64,000 bases of DNA. Source: Dictyobacter kobayashii (lineage in GTDB: Bacteria; Chloroflexota; Ktedonobacteria; Ktedonobacterales; Ktedonobacteraceae). Numbering within the stretch: the stretch's first letter is position 1; each line of letters starts with the position of its first letter. The notes beneath the pieces are model-generated. The model did no database searches. It saw nothing but the letters and a program-made list of their open reading frames with translations, and was not told where the DNA came from. This document shows positions 1 through 8,680 of this stretch, in pieces. The position numbers were made by a program, and so were the translations under genes. The stretch is from positions 992,001 through 1,056,000 of the forward strand of contig NZ_BIFS01000001.1 in assembly GCF_003967555.1 (NCBI RefSeq), given 5' to 3'.

Positions 1-39
1 GTCCCAAACCAGGCGCGCTACCAACTGCGCCACACCCCG
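1..39 (-). tRNA. tRNA-Pro (TGG anticodon), 5' part only
   Basis: Read on the minus strand from 39 to 1, the sequence starts CGGGGTG (acceptor arm). It continues through TG, a GCGC/GCGC D-stem with an AGTTGGTA loop, G26, the anticodon stem strand CCTGG and the loop TTTGGGA. This puts TGG at positions 34-36, the proline anticodon. Only the first 39 bases lie in the window; the variable loop, T arm and 3' acceptor strand are beyond the left edge. Confidence 0.93.
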
Positions 40-137
40 TCGACACTGTGTACTATAACACCCCTCTAGAGCTTTGTCAAGCACTTTTTTTTGAAATTTC
101 GAAATAGTGGAAAAATTGGTTTTTCTCGCTCACTCGA

Positions 138-596
138 TTACTCATCTTTGTCTTTGCGCCGATAGCGCATTTTGAGGAGCAGAAGGTTCCACTGCGTCTT
201 TATAGTGTCCCAGGGACCACGTCGTAAAGGTGTTATGGTGGTATTGCCATAACGCACAGAACGTGGACGACGCGACTGCACAGTAAAATTCGATAAAGCA
301 ACCACGACCACGCCAACAAACCCTGCCAGGGCTAAAATCAAAGTGATAACATTTTGTCCGGCCAGATATGCATATGCTCCAGCCAGCATTGCGCAGATAA
401 TGGTTCCTATTAACAGGCGTTCAGAAGTAGAAAGATTCCAGGAAATGGGCCGTGGTTGCGGTGCCCGCAGGTTAGGACCTGGCCCTGGCCGGCGCCGAAA
501 TCTTTCTCCAAATTTCTGGGATTTCCCTGTTTTGGGGTCAGTCTGCTCCAGGTTACGTAGGATTTCTTCGATCTCACGTTCATATCTATTTGGCAT
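138..596 (-). CDS. Small two-helix membrane protein, unknown function
   Basis: This is a 152-residue protein that I do not recognise as a named family. The first 55 residues are hydrophilic and rich in Arg and Pro, with a run of alternating Pro-Gly near residue 37. Two hydrophobic segments follow at about 61-79 and 82-104, then a basic C-terminal tail ending in Lys-Asp residues. Both tails therefore probably face the cytoplasm with a helical hairpin in the membrane. The ATG at 596 has an upstream AAGGAAG about 10 bases away. The gene is followed by the tRNA-Pro on the same strand. It is likely real, because the hydropathy pattern is clean and it does not overlap another gene. Confidence 0.7.
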   Translation of the reverse strand: MPNRYEREIEEILRNLEQTDPKTGKSQKFGERFRRRPGPGPNLRAPQPRPISWNLSTSERLLIGTIICAMLAGAYAYLAGQNVITLILALAGFVGVVVVALSNFTVQSRRPRSVRYGNTTITPLRRGPWDTIKTQWNLLLLKMRYRRKDKDE

Positions 597-708
597 AGCC
601 GCTCTGCTTCCTTGAACTCGTCAGGACGCTCTTGCTTGTAATGATACCAACTTTTCAGCGTAGAGACAAGTACTTTATGCTATCATTTTTAGCAGTGAGA
701 AGATGAAC

Positions 709-1092
709 TCAACGACTGTATGATTCTACTTCTAAAATACTCTGCACTTTCTCCGCTAATGCAAGCGGATGAAAAGGCTTGGTCATGTGTTGAACCACTC
801 CCAGGTCGGTACTGATACGCTGGTAAATATCCTCATCATGCGCAGTAATCATCATTACTGGAATAGCGTGCGTGTTGGGATTGGTTCGTAGACTCCTACA
901 GATATGATAACCATCCTCTCCTGGCATCATGACATCTAAAATTATCAAATCGGGTAGTTGAGCAGCCAACAAAGCTTGAAGCCGCTGCCCATTGGCGACT
1001 GCCTCTACCTGATAACCATGGCGAGCCAGCACAAATGTGATGATCTCACGGATCTCTTTATCGTCATCTACCACAATTACTCTCTTCGACAT
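709..1092 (-). CDS. Single-domain response regulator (CheY-like receiver)
   Basis: This 127-residue protein is a lone receiver domain with no output domain. It has the acidic pocket (VVDDD near residues 6-10), the phosphoacceptor Asp in LIILDVMMPGEDG near residue 53, the conserved Thr in MMITAHD and the conserved Lys in MTKPFHP near residue 105. I chose the ATG at 1092 because AGGTGG lies directly upstream; an in-frame GTG nine bases further up overlaps that ribosome site. It is isolated between a membrane protein and a divergent HTH/GAF gene, so its partner kinase is not evident. It would act by phosphorylation-dependent protein contacts in the cytoplasm. Confidence 0.9.
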   Translation of the reverse strand: MSKRVIVVDDDKEIREIITFVLARHGYQVEAVANGQRLQALLAAQLPDLIILDVMMPGEDGYHICRSLRTNPNTHAIPVMMITAHDEDIYQRISTDLGVVQHMTKPFHPLALAEKVQSILEVESYSR

Positions 1093-1310
1093 ATACTCCA
1101 CCTGACTTCCTCACCTTTTTGCCGTCGCTCTTATTATTATGATACAGATTTCCCGAGAGAAGTACAACTCGTACTCACCAATACGTTACTGAAGTACATT
1201 TTTTTCATGCAATAACAGATGAAGAGTTGACTGACGGCACGGCCTCTGTTATCATATGCACCAGGATCTGACATCAATCTATTTAGTAGTAGCAAAAGAG
1301 GTGGAAAGAC
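1093..1310. promoter_or_regulatory. Divergent intergenic region between receiver and HTH/GAF genes
   Basis: This 218-base spacer must hold promoters for the leftward receiver gene and the rightward regulator. The 3' end carries AGAGGTGG just ahead of the ATG at 1311. No convincing operator dyad was found by eye. Confidence 0.4.
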
Positions 1311-2312
1311 ATGGTCACCCCTCCTCCTTCATGGTCAAGTGTCTTGCAGGGGATCATCAAATCATCCGGCGAACGCCAGCGTTTATCATCAGCGCTAGGT
1401 GTGACAAGTATGACGCTGTCACGCTGGGCCAGTGGTGAATCCAAACCTCAAAAGCAACATTTAATCCATTTACTCCAAGTTGTGAATACAAGCCAGCGGC
1501 CCGAGTTGCTTGAAGCACTCGAACAACAATATCCCGATATTCAATCCTGGCTGACCGAAGATAGTTCTGAACATATTCCCTCAGAATTTTTTGCTCAGGT
1601 ATTAAATATACGCACTACCACTACAGAAAGTTTACGCTTCTGGCGCATTAGCGAGCTAGTCCTGAAGCAAGCTCTGGCGCAGTTGGATCCCAATCGGCTA
1701 GGTATGGCAGTCAAACTTGTGCAGTGTATGCCTCCAGGACCGGATGGAAAGATCCGCAGTCTCCGTGAGCGCGCTGGCAAAGGGACTCCGCCATGGACCG
1801 CAGACCTGGAACACGATGTGCTCTTCCTGGGCCTGGAGTCGCTTTCAGGCTATTCAGTAGAAGTACGCCACATCGTTAGCGACGATGATTTACGCCAGAG
1901 TAAAACATTCCCCGCGGTCCAGGACTCCTTTGAGGTGAGCGCGGCCGCCCATCCCATTCGTTTTGAAGGCCGCATCGCGGGCTGTCTACTGGCATCCAGC
2001 ACCCAGGCTAGCTATTTTTCACAACAACGCCTGACCCTCCTGGCAACACTTAGTGATCTCATTTCATTGGCGTTTGAGAAGGAAGATTTCTATCCCTCAC
2101 ATATGATTGAGTTACGAGTGATGCCCAAACCAGACATCCAGAAACCGATTCTTGCCAATTTCCGCCAGCGCGTTACAAATAAGTTTCAGCAGGCCATGCA
2201 ACAGCAACAACATTTTAGCAATGCCGAGATCGAGCTGAATGCCTGGAGAGAATTAGAGACCGAGTTGCTGGCATATCATACCATACACACTGAGATGCAT
2301 AAGCCTCAATAA
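1311..2312 (+). CDS. XRE-type HTH plus GAF-domain regulator
   Basis: The protein has 333 residues. Residues about 10-60 read as a Cro/C1-type helix-turn-helix (LSSALGVTSMTLSRWASGESKP, here split by the recognition helix TSMTLSRW). Residues about 120-265 look like a GAF-type sensor domain: DLEHDVLFLGLESL, then a hydrophobic core ending in LTLLATLSDLISLAFE. A Gln-rich tail closes the protein. The ATG at 1311 is preceded by AGAGGTGG at good spacing. The stop is only five bases from the stop of the convergent NtrC-like gene. It is probably a transcription regulator that binds a small molecule; the ligand and targets cannot be read from sequence. Confidence 0.8.
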   Translation: MVTPPPSWSSVLQGIIKSSGERQRLSSALGVTSMTLSRWASGESKPQKQHLIHLLQVVNTSQRPELLEALEQQYPDIQSWLTEDSSEHIPSEFFAQVLNIRTTTTESLRFWRISELVLKQALAQLDPNRLGMAVKLVQCMPPGPDGKIRSLRERAGKGTPPWTADLEHDVLFLGLESLSGYSVEVRHIVSDDDLRQSKTFPAVQDSFEVSAAAHPIRFEGRIAGCLLASSTQASYFSQQRLTLLATLSDLISLAFEKEDFYPSHMIELRVMPKPDIQKPILANFRQRVTNKFQQAMQQQQHFSNAEIELNAWRELETELLAYHTIHTEMHKPQ

Positions 2313-2317
2313 AAAAT

Positions 2318-3715
2318 CTAATCAATACTGTGCTTTTTCATCAAGTAACGTAACTGATCTACCTTGGCCAGGCCAAGTAGTTCAGTTGCCTGAGTGCGAT
2401 TATGTTTTGCTGTTTCCAGCGCCCAGCGTACCAGGTGCTTCTCAAAACGAGCATTGATATCTTCTAATGAGACCGCGCCAACTGGTCGCGCATTCAGCCA
2501 CTGTTCCCAGGGATCATTCAACGCAATATTCGCAGGGTCAGCCTGGCCAACGATCTCCTGGGGCAGATGCAGTGGCAATAATTCATCACTACTACTCAAA
2601 ATCATCGCCCTTTCAATCACGTTTTTCAGCTCTCGGATGTTTCCGGGCCAGCGATAGGCTAACAGGAGGCGTTGCGCTTCGGGAGAGATGCGGTGTACAT
2701 TACGTCCCATCGTTTTGTTAAAATCATCAATAAAACGGGTAGCAAATAGCAGAATGTCACCCGGGCGTTCTCGCAAGGGGGGTAAAGGGATAGTCAGTAC
2801 GGCAAAGCGAAAGTAGAGATCAGAGCGAAACGAACCATCGGCTCTGGCCTGTTCTAGATCTCGATTGGTCGCCGCTAACACCCGTACATTAAGTTTGACC
2901 TCTTTACTACCTCCCAGACGAAAGAAAGAGTGCGTCTCTAAAACGCGCAACAACTTGGCCTGCATGTCGAGTGGCATCTCACCCACTTCATCCAGAAAAA
3001 GGGTCCCTCCTTCGGCTAATTCAAGCAGGCCGCGCTTCTGTTTTTTTGCATCTGTAAAGGCGTAGGGCTCATAACCAAAAAGTTCGCTTTCCAATAAATG
3101 GCTGGCAATAGCAGCACAATTGAGCGCATGGAAGGGGCCAACGCTACGAGCACTTTGCTCATGAATAGCATGCGCCACAACCTCTTTGCCTGTCCCACTC
3201 TCCCCAATAATCAAAACAGAGGCATCGCTGCGCGCTACACGGGCAACCAGATCAAACACCTCCTTCATGCGTTCACTATGCCCAACGACATGGCTAAAAT
3301 GATAGTTATCGCTACGCTCCTGGCGCAACTGACGCAGTTCTCGTGACATCGCACTGGTCTCTAATGCTCGTTGGGCCACCAATAATAATTCATCCAGATC
3401 GAACCCTTTCAGCAAATAGTCAGCAGCTCCCAATTTCATTGCCGCAACCGCGGTCTGCACATCCCCATAAGCGGTCAAAATTACCACAGGTACGTCTACA
3501 TCAAACTTGCGAATCTGGGACAATACTTCCAGCCCGCTCAGTCTGGGTAAACGCAAATCCAGCAATACCAGATCGATGGTTTGCCTTTGTAGTGCTGCCA
3601 GCCCTGCCTCGCCATCGGACTCGGTAAAAACTTCGTAGCCATGGCGTTTAAAAAAACGAGCAAACTGGTGTGGCAGATAGGGTTCATCATCGATAATGAG
3701 AATTGCTAAACTCAT
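2318..3715 (-). CDS. NtrC-family response regulator with altered GAFTGA loop
   Basis: The 465-residue protein has a receiver (phosphoacceptor Asp53 in LLDLRLP), then an AAA+ sigma-54-activator-type domain with Walker A GESGTGKE at 171-178 and Walker B GGTLFLDE near 236-243, and a Fis-type HTH at the C-terminus (NRTQATELLGLAKV). The sigma-54 contact loop, normally GAFTGA, reads YAFTDA at 218-223. ATG 3715 has AGAGGTG upstream, so the extra 24 upstream residues of the open frame are not used. The start lies 29 bases inside the 3' end of the kinase gene, implying translational coupling and a cognate pair. Promoter activation through sigma-54 is doubtful because of the changed loop. Confidence 0.9.
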   Translation of the reverse strand: MSLAILIIDDEPYLPHQFARFFKRHGYEVFTESDGEAGLAALQRQTIDLVLLDLRLPRLSGLEVLSQIRKFDVDVPVVILTAYGDVQTAVAAMKLGAADYLLKGFDLDELLLVAQRALETSAMSRELRQLRQERSDNYHFSHVVGHSERMKEVFDLVARVARSDASVLIIGESGTGKEVVAHAIHEQSARSVGPFHALNCAAIASHLLESELFGYEPYAFTDAKKQKRGLLELAEGGTLFLDEVGEMPLDMQAKLLRVLETHSFFRLGGSKEVKLNVRVLAATNRDLEQARADGSFRSDLYFRFAVLTIPLPPLRERPGDILLFATRFIDDFNKTMGRNVHRISPEAQRLLLAYRWPGNIRELKNVIERAMILSSSDELLPLHLPQEIVGQADPANIALNDPWEQWLNARPVGAVSLEDINARFEKHLVRWALETAKHNRTQATELLGLAKVDQLRYLMKKHSID

Positions 3716-6203
3716 GAATACACCTCTGCAGTATCTGGAAAAATGGATAATTAAACATTTCCCCCCTGGGAGTGAAAGGCGGGGCATAGGGGTGATCTGA
3801 GATCACATCGCCCGTGACATAGGGCATGCGCAGCGCAATCGTGGCTCCGTAGCCGTACTGGCTCTCGATGCGTAGATACCCTCCATGGTCTTCAATGAGC
3901 CTGCGTGTAATCGCCAGCCCCAGTCCTATACCATGAGCCTTGGTAGTATAGAAGGGTTGAAAGATATGCTTCAACTGCTCAGGGGCAATCCCTACACCAG
4001 TATCCCTGATCAGTATCTCCAGCCATTGATCGACCCTGAATTCTTTCTGGCTCACATGCTTGTCAATCAACCAGGCATAGGCATTACCCGCAATACCAGA
4101 AGGCCGCTGGGTAGGCGGACAATCGGAGCCTGCGGTATCGTAAATCGCCTGTTCTGTTGAGATGCTGTGACACGCAAAGGTCAATACTCCTCCATCAGAC
4201 ATAGCCTGAATAGCATTCAACGAGAGATTTAAGATTGCCTGCTCAACCTGCCCGGTATCGATCCAGATCGGGGGAAGTTCGTCAAAGATGCGATGAATCT
4301 CAATATTGGCTTCTGTACATTGATTTTGGATCACCGCAAGGACTTGCTCACAGAGATCAACAATATCACAGCGTGTGCGATGCAGCTGACGGGGTCTGGC
4401 AAAGAGCAATAAGTCCCTGACGATACAATCCAGCCGTTCAACCTCTTTAAGCACCACTGCTGTCGATTCCTGAATCCAGGCGCGCTGTTCAACGGATGAA
4501 GTTTGAACAAGAGGATCGTTTTCCTCCAGCAGTAAATCATTATGGAGCATTTGAATCGAGGTTTTAATAGAAGCTAATGGATTACGTACCTCATGGGCCA
4601 CACTGGCCGCCATCTCCCCTAGTGAGGCCAGGCGATCCAAACGTCGCCGCTCTTCCTCTAACCGATGCATGGTCGTCACATCGGTAAAAGTTGTTAAGAG
4701 TCCCATTTGTGTACCAGTGTCATCCAATAGAGGGCGCATATCCACTTCTAACACCAGCTCGCGCTCATAGCGGTCCACAGTCACGATGGTCTCACTCTGC
4801 GCCTCACCCGTATGCATACCTACCAGAAAGGCCTCCTGCTGCCGCTCAGGCATAGCATAGCTGCTACCATCGGTAGTGGCAACGCCATGATTGGCACGCA
4901 GGTTAAGAATTCTTTGCAAGGGTTGGCCCAGTACTTCATAAGGATGATAGCCAAGAATGATGGCGGCCGCTCGATTAAAAGTGTGAATACAGCCGGTTTG
5001 GTCGGTCGCAATCAGTCCGCTCGGCACACTTTCTAGAATCAATGCATGTAACCGTTGATCTTCTAACACCTGGCGCAACAGGCGACGTGCCTCGTTTCTG
5101 GCGGCTACGACCTCTTCTACCAGATAGCGGCTCTCCAATGCGGCACTGGCCTGGCCTGACACAACCTGCAGCAGGGCAATTTCGGATTGGCGCATCTTCC
5201 AGGGATGATAATAGCCACCCACGATACAGCCAAAAACATGGGTGGACTGGCCTGGCTCGGTGCCATCTCTGTGATTTTGTTCTCCCATGGAACGCTCCAG
5301 AGGCTGGCTCCGCAACAAGGGAAAAGCAAAAAAGGTTTTGACGCGCGCGGGCAGCTCCTCAAAGTAGTCGAGCACATAGGCATGCTTGCCATCTCCGGGT
5401 CTCTCAATCACCAGTGGCATGAGTGAGCGCTGCTCGCGGAAACGTTGAAAGAGCAAGTTCCGCAAACGCGGCGTCAACCAGTTTGTTTCAGCAATATTGG
5501 TATCGGGTTCTAGTAGTTCACACAGATCTACACGCGCCACCTCACGGGTGCGCTGTAGTACCGCGCTGCGCAGACGCTCAACTTCAAACAGCGAGCCATT
5601 CATCTGGCTGCTAATGCTATTCAACAGGGATAGCTCGTGGATACGCTCTCGATCACGCTCCAACAGGCGTGTATTCTCCAGCAGCAGCGCGACCACACTG
5701 GCAACGGCCTCAATAGCCTCATCCATATCCATAGGCCATAAAACAGGGTAGCAGGCTTCATCCTCATCTTCATCGGCTCCCCGCAACAAAACCATCACAC
5801 CAATGGCACGCTGCCGATAGACCAGAGGTACAGCCAGCAAGTTAGGCGACTCCGCAGGACGCAAGATAACTTTCCGCTCGCGCCACGCACAGGCTTCAGG
5901 CTCGTCACCCTGCACATTGATAGGGTTTACATGGGCCACCGCCAGTAAGGCCGCTGACCACCCTGGAAGATCATCAAATGAACCAGAGGCAAGCTGTAAT
6001 GTCTCGCCAACCAGTAGATAGAGGAGTACACACCGGCACTGTAGCAGGGTCGCTAATCGTCTCGGTAAACTATCACGCAAGGTGCGGTAATCGGTGACCG
6101 CACTAAAATTGTTGAGTAGTGTATTTATGATAACTGGTATGTGTAATTGGTCGGAACATTGCTCCACATCCATCGTCACATCTGCCCCCTCTTCCTCATC
6201 CAA
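3687..6203 (-). CDS. Soluble GAF-GAF-PAS sensor histidine kinase
   Basis: The open frame encodes 838 residues with no membrane segment. Two GAF-like regions lie at about 40-190 and 210-360. A PAS domain spans about 390-510 (ESVPSGLIATDQTG onward). The HisKA helix carries His537 in VAHEVRNPL, and a HATPase domain follows with an N box (NLSLNAIQAM near 660), DTGVGIA and a GIGLGLA G2 box. It would autophosphorylate and pass phosphate to the adjacent NtrC-like regulator, whose gene overlaps its end by 29 bases. The first codon at 6203 is TTG; GTG at 6179 with GAGGGGG five bases upstream, or ATG at 6173, are better starts. The signal is cytoplasmic and unknown. Confidence 0.92.
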   Translation of the reverse strand: MDEEEGADVTMDVEQCSDQLHIPVIINTLLNNFSAVTDYRTLRDSLPRRLATLLQCRCVLLYLLVGETLQLASGSFDDLPGWSAALLAVAHVNPINVQGDEPEACAWRERKVILRPAESPNLLAVPLVYRQRAIGVMVLLRGADEDEDEACYPVLWPMDMDEAIEAVASVVALLLENTRLLERDRERIHELSLLNSISSQMNGSLFEVERLRSAVLQRTREVARVDLCELLEPDTNIAETNWLTPRLRNLLFQRFREQRSLMPLVIERPGDGKHAYVLDYFEELPARVKTFFAFPLLRSQPLERSMGEQNHRDGTEPGQSTHVFGCIVGGYYHPWKMRQSEIALLQVVSGQASAALESRYLVEEVVAARNEARRLLRQVLEDQRLHALILESVPSGLIATDQTGCIHTFNRAAAIILGYHPYEVLGQPLQRILNLRANHGVATTDGSSYAMPERQQEAFLVGMHTGEAQSETIVTVDRYERELVLEVDMRPLLDDTGTQMGLLTTFTDVTTMHRLEEERRRLDRLASLGEMAASVAHEVRNPLASIKTSIQMLHNDLLLEENDPLVQTSSVEQRAWIQESTAVVLKEVERLDCIVRDLLLFARPRQLHRTRCDIVDLCEQVLAVIQNQCTEANIEIHRIFDELPPIWIDTGQVEQAILNLSLNAIQAMSDGGVLTFACHSISTEQAIYDTAGSDCPPTQRPSGIAGNAYAWLIDKHVSQKEFRVDQWLEILIRDTGVGIAPEQLKHIFQPFYTTKAHGIGLGLAITRRLIEDHGGYLRIESQYGYGATIALRMPYVTGDVISDHPYAPPFTPRGEMFNYPFFQILQRCIHEFSNSHYR

Positions 6204-6533
6204 TACGTTATCACATCCTTCATCAGTAGAGGAACGCTTAAGTGAGAATTATACCTTACTATACCAGAATAGCGGTATTTTTGCACCTGCACACTGAATT
6301 TATGAATATATTGTCATATTCTAGCAACAGATTATCTTTACACATTTCTGATGCAGCAAACACGTTGCCAGTATGTTCATTATGCTTTAGAATACATAGC
6401 ATGCTGTCACTGACTCAGCTATGAGAATGGATCAGTTTCCAGGAAACGGGTGCGCCTGTCAGGCAACTGCACTCATACGATTGGACGGCATAAGATCCTG
6501 ATTTTATGGGTAAAGGGGATCGTTATTCAAGCC
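6204..6533. other. Divergent spacer holding a dispersed repeat copy
   Basis: This is 330 bases between the leftward kinase and the rightward membrane protein. About 6403-6481 is one copy of a roughly 78-base repeat also found near 28477-28556. The remainder is AT-rich and presumably contains the two promoters; nothing else is recognisable. Confidence 0.5.
6403..6481 (+). repeat. Dispersed repeat, copy 1 (about 78 bp)
   Basis: The segment aligns colinearly with 28477-28556. Shared blocks include GAATGGATCAGTT and CCTGTCAGGCA, with the flanking GCTG-CACTG-CTCAGC and CTCATAC-ATT also conserved. Copies differ by scattered substitutions and one- to two-base gaps. No open frame or terminal inverted repeat is obvious. 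Confidence 0.6.
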
Positions 6534-7217
6534 ATGCCACAGATAAGAAAGCTATCACCAACAGTATTTAACCACCGCGTCACGCAGCCAGCTCAAGTGG
6601 CCCCGCTCTGGGTTTCTACGGTTGCCACACTCATTTTTGGTGTGCTATATGCTATTTTGCCAGAACATATTACGCCAGGCCCCAGCTGGCTACCGCTGCT
6701 GCTTGAGCTTTTGATTATCCTGCCAGGTACGATTGCTTACCTGCTGCAACATCCTTTTTCAGTGCGCACCAATCGCCTCATTGCTTTTTGTCTGCTGGGG
6801 ATCATCACGATCTTTCTGATCAGTAGTGTGGTGCTCTTGATTACGACCTTGCCAGCCAGGCATCAAGGGAGGGATGCTATCAGTTTGCTGCGTACGGCAG
6901 CTCTGTTGTGGAGCTCCAATGTACTGGTCTTTGGACTCTGGTACTGGGAAATCGATGGTAATGGCCCGCATAGACGCGCGGAAATAGGCCATCAAGCGAC
7001 CGACTTTTTGTTTCCCCAACAAGCTGATGGAAACACCAAAAATTGGGTCCCCCATTTCCTTGATTACCTGTTCTTAGGCTTCACTGGCGCGACGGCACTC
7101 AGTCCCGCGGATACCTACCCATTGAGTCATCGCGCCAAGGCATTAATGATGGTCGAAGCCTTGATCGCTATGGTCATTTTGACCGTCTTGATCGGGCGTG
7201 CCATCAATATCGTTTAG
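6534..7217 (+). CDS. Multi-spanning membrane protein with degenerate channel-like C-terminus
   Basis: From the ATG at 6534 the protein has 227 residues and five to six hydrophobic segments. Its last 60 residues have the layout of a two-helix potassium-channel module or DUF1345 protein: FLDYLFLGFTGATAL, a short polar loop, then a long helix ending in VLIGRAINIV. The canonical TVGYGD filter is missing and reads TGATALSPAD instead. Potassium selectivity is therefore unlikely to be standard. The frame is open further upstream to 6450, but no ribosome site favours that start; the one for 6534 (GGGGAT) is also weak. Function is uncertain: transporter or relict channel. Confidence 0.65.
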   Translation: MPQIRKLSPTVFNHRVTQPAQVAPLWVSTVATLIFGVLYAILPEHITPGPSWLPLLLELLIILPGTIAYLLQHPFSVRTNRLIAFCLLGIITIFLISSVVLLITTLPARHQGRDAISLLRTAALLWSSNVLVFGLWYWEIDGNGPHRRAEIGHQATDFLFPQQADGNTKNWVPHFLDYLFLGFTGATALSPADTYPLSHRAKALMMVEALIAMVILTVLIGRAINIV

Positions 7218-7227
7218 CCTGAACTGT

Positions 7228-7247
7228 CCGGCATATTTTTATGCCGG
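7228..7247. terminator. Hairpin between convergent genes
   Basis: CCGGCAT (7228-7234) pairs with ATGCCGG (7241-7247) around an ATTTTT loop. It overlaps the last codon region of the leftward deaminase and follows the stop of the rightward membrane protein by about ten bases, so it may terminate one or both. Confidence 0.45.
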
Positions 7248-8540
7248 TCGGGGACGGAAGGTTACGATCTGCCCAGCCTGCCGGGCTGTTCCCCCGCGCT
7301 GCAACAGACTTTGCGCCGGCGTGGTGTTGGCAACCTGGCGACCCTGTTTGAAGACATATAAACGCACGGGTAGTAGTCGTAGAGCTTCAAAGGCCGTTGG
7401 CGCATCCAGTAGGAGAAAATCAGCGGGCTTGCCCTCTTCAATACCATAGCGATCCTGGATACGCAGGGCTCGCGCGGCGTTGGTGGTAATCAGATCGAGT
7501 ACAGCATCAATCTCATCATAGCCACTCATATGGCAGAGGAAGAGCGCCAGTTGGGCCGCCGCCAGCATATCACCACGCCCCATGGGGAACCATGGATCCA
7601 TGATAGAATCATGACCAAGGGCAACATTGACGCCGCCGGCCAGGAGCTCTTTGACGCGGGTAATACCACGTCGCTTCGGATAGGTGTCGAAACGACCCTG
7701 TAATACGACGTTGTCAAAAGGATTCGCCACTACATTCATCTGCGCACGGGCCAGCAGGCCAATCAGTTTAAAGGCATAGGCGTTATCATATGAGTGCATC
7801 GCGGTACAGTGACTGGCCGTGACACGACCCTGCCAGCCCCGCTGGATAGTGTCAGCCGCCATTACTTCAGTGAAACGAGAGAGTGGATCATCTGTTTCAT
7901 CACAATGGCAATCAATATCGCGATTGAACTCTTTGGCCAGTTCAAAGGCATAGTGCACATCCTCTACACCCATGTCGCGCGTCCATTCATAGTGGGGAAT
8001 CCCACCCACCACATCACAACCCAACTCCATTGCCTGGCGCATCAAGTCGCGTCCGTTGGGGAAAGAGAGAATGCCATCCTGTGGAAAGGCTACCAACTGC
8101 AGATCACAGATATCGCGTACCTCTTCACGTACCTCTAACAGAGCACGTAAAGCCGTTAACTTTGGATCACATACATCCACATGGCTGCGAATATGCAGCG
8201 TTCCCTGAGCGACTTCCCATTGTATCTCTTCCAGGGCCCGTCGCTTCACATCCTCATGCGTCAAACTCGGCTTGCGCTCACTCCAGATCTGGATACCTTC
8301 CAGCAATGTGCCGGAGCTATTGTAGCGCGGCTGCCCTACCGTCAAAACAGCATCCAGGTGTACATGCGCATCAATAAAAGGCGGTGACAGCAGGCGTCCA
8401 TCAGCGTCGATCTCCTGACGCGCCGTGTTAGACGAAAGATCAGACCCGATACGCGCGAACACCCCATCCTGTATCGCAATATCGACCAGTTCGCTCCGGC
8501 GCTGCAGGCGCGCACGGCGAATCAACACATCGTATGGCAT
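7239..8540 (-). CDS. codA: Cytosine deaminase
   Basis: This 433-residue amidohydrolase closely follows the E. coli CodA pattern. Metal and substrate motifs are the paired His in DAHVHLD, HCDETDD, ASHCTAMHSY and GHDSIMDPW, and the stretch LQGRFDTYPKRRGIT is also typical. It should hydrolyse cytosine to uracil and ammonia in the cytoplasm, feeding pyrimidine salvage. ATG 8540 is preceded by GGAAAGGAAG; the open frame extends 40 residues upstream but through a terminator hairpin, so those are not used. It lies downstream of a nucleobase permease on the same strand, with a PucR-type regulator divergent from the permease, which supports the assignment. Confidence 0.93.
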   Translation of the reverse strand: MPYDVLIRRARLQRRSELVDIAIQDGVFARIGSDLSSNTARQEIDADGRLLSPPFIDAHVHLDAVLTVGQPRYNSSGTLLEGIQIWSERKPSLTHEDVKRRALEEIQWEVAQGTLHIRSHVDVCDPKLTALRALLEVREEVRDICDLQLVAFPQDGILSFPNGRDLMRQAMELGCDVVGGIPHYEWTRDMGVEDVHYAFELAKEFNRDIDCHCDETDDPLSRFTEVMAADTIQRGWQGRVTASHCTAMHSYDNAYAFKLIGLLARAQMNVVANPFDNVVLQGRFDTYPKRRGITRVKELLAGGVNVALGHDSIMDPWFPMGRGDMLAAAQLALFLCHMSGYDEIDAVLDLITTNAARALRIQDRYGIEEGKPADFLLLDAPTAFEALRLLPVRLYVFKQGRQVANTTPAQSLLQRGGTARQAGQIVTFRPRPA

Positions 8541-8594
8541 AAACTTCCTTTCCAAATCCAGCAGGTTTGCTGGCTCGGCCAATCTGAAACTGGC

Positions 8595-8630
8595 AAAAAA
8601 GAGGCATCTCTCGAACGAGAGATACCTCTT
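8595..8630 (-). terminator. Rho-independent terminator between permease and deaminase
   Basis: On the minus strand AAGAGGTATCTCTC pairs with GAGAGATGCCTCTT (one G-T wobble) around a GTTC loop and is followed by six T. It sits about 50 bases below the permease stop and 55 bases above the codA start, so codA needs read-through or its own promoter. Confidence 0.85.
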
Positions 8631-8680
8631 ATAGTATCTGCAAAAAGCATGGATACGCAAATTGCAGGCAGAAATGTCTT

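Noticed and set aside
7262..8387. Several plus-strand open frames opposite codA
   Set aside because: They are shadows of a conserved deaminase gene with full catalytic motifs on the minus strand.
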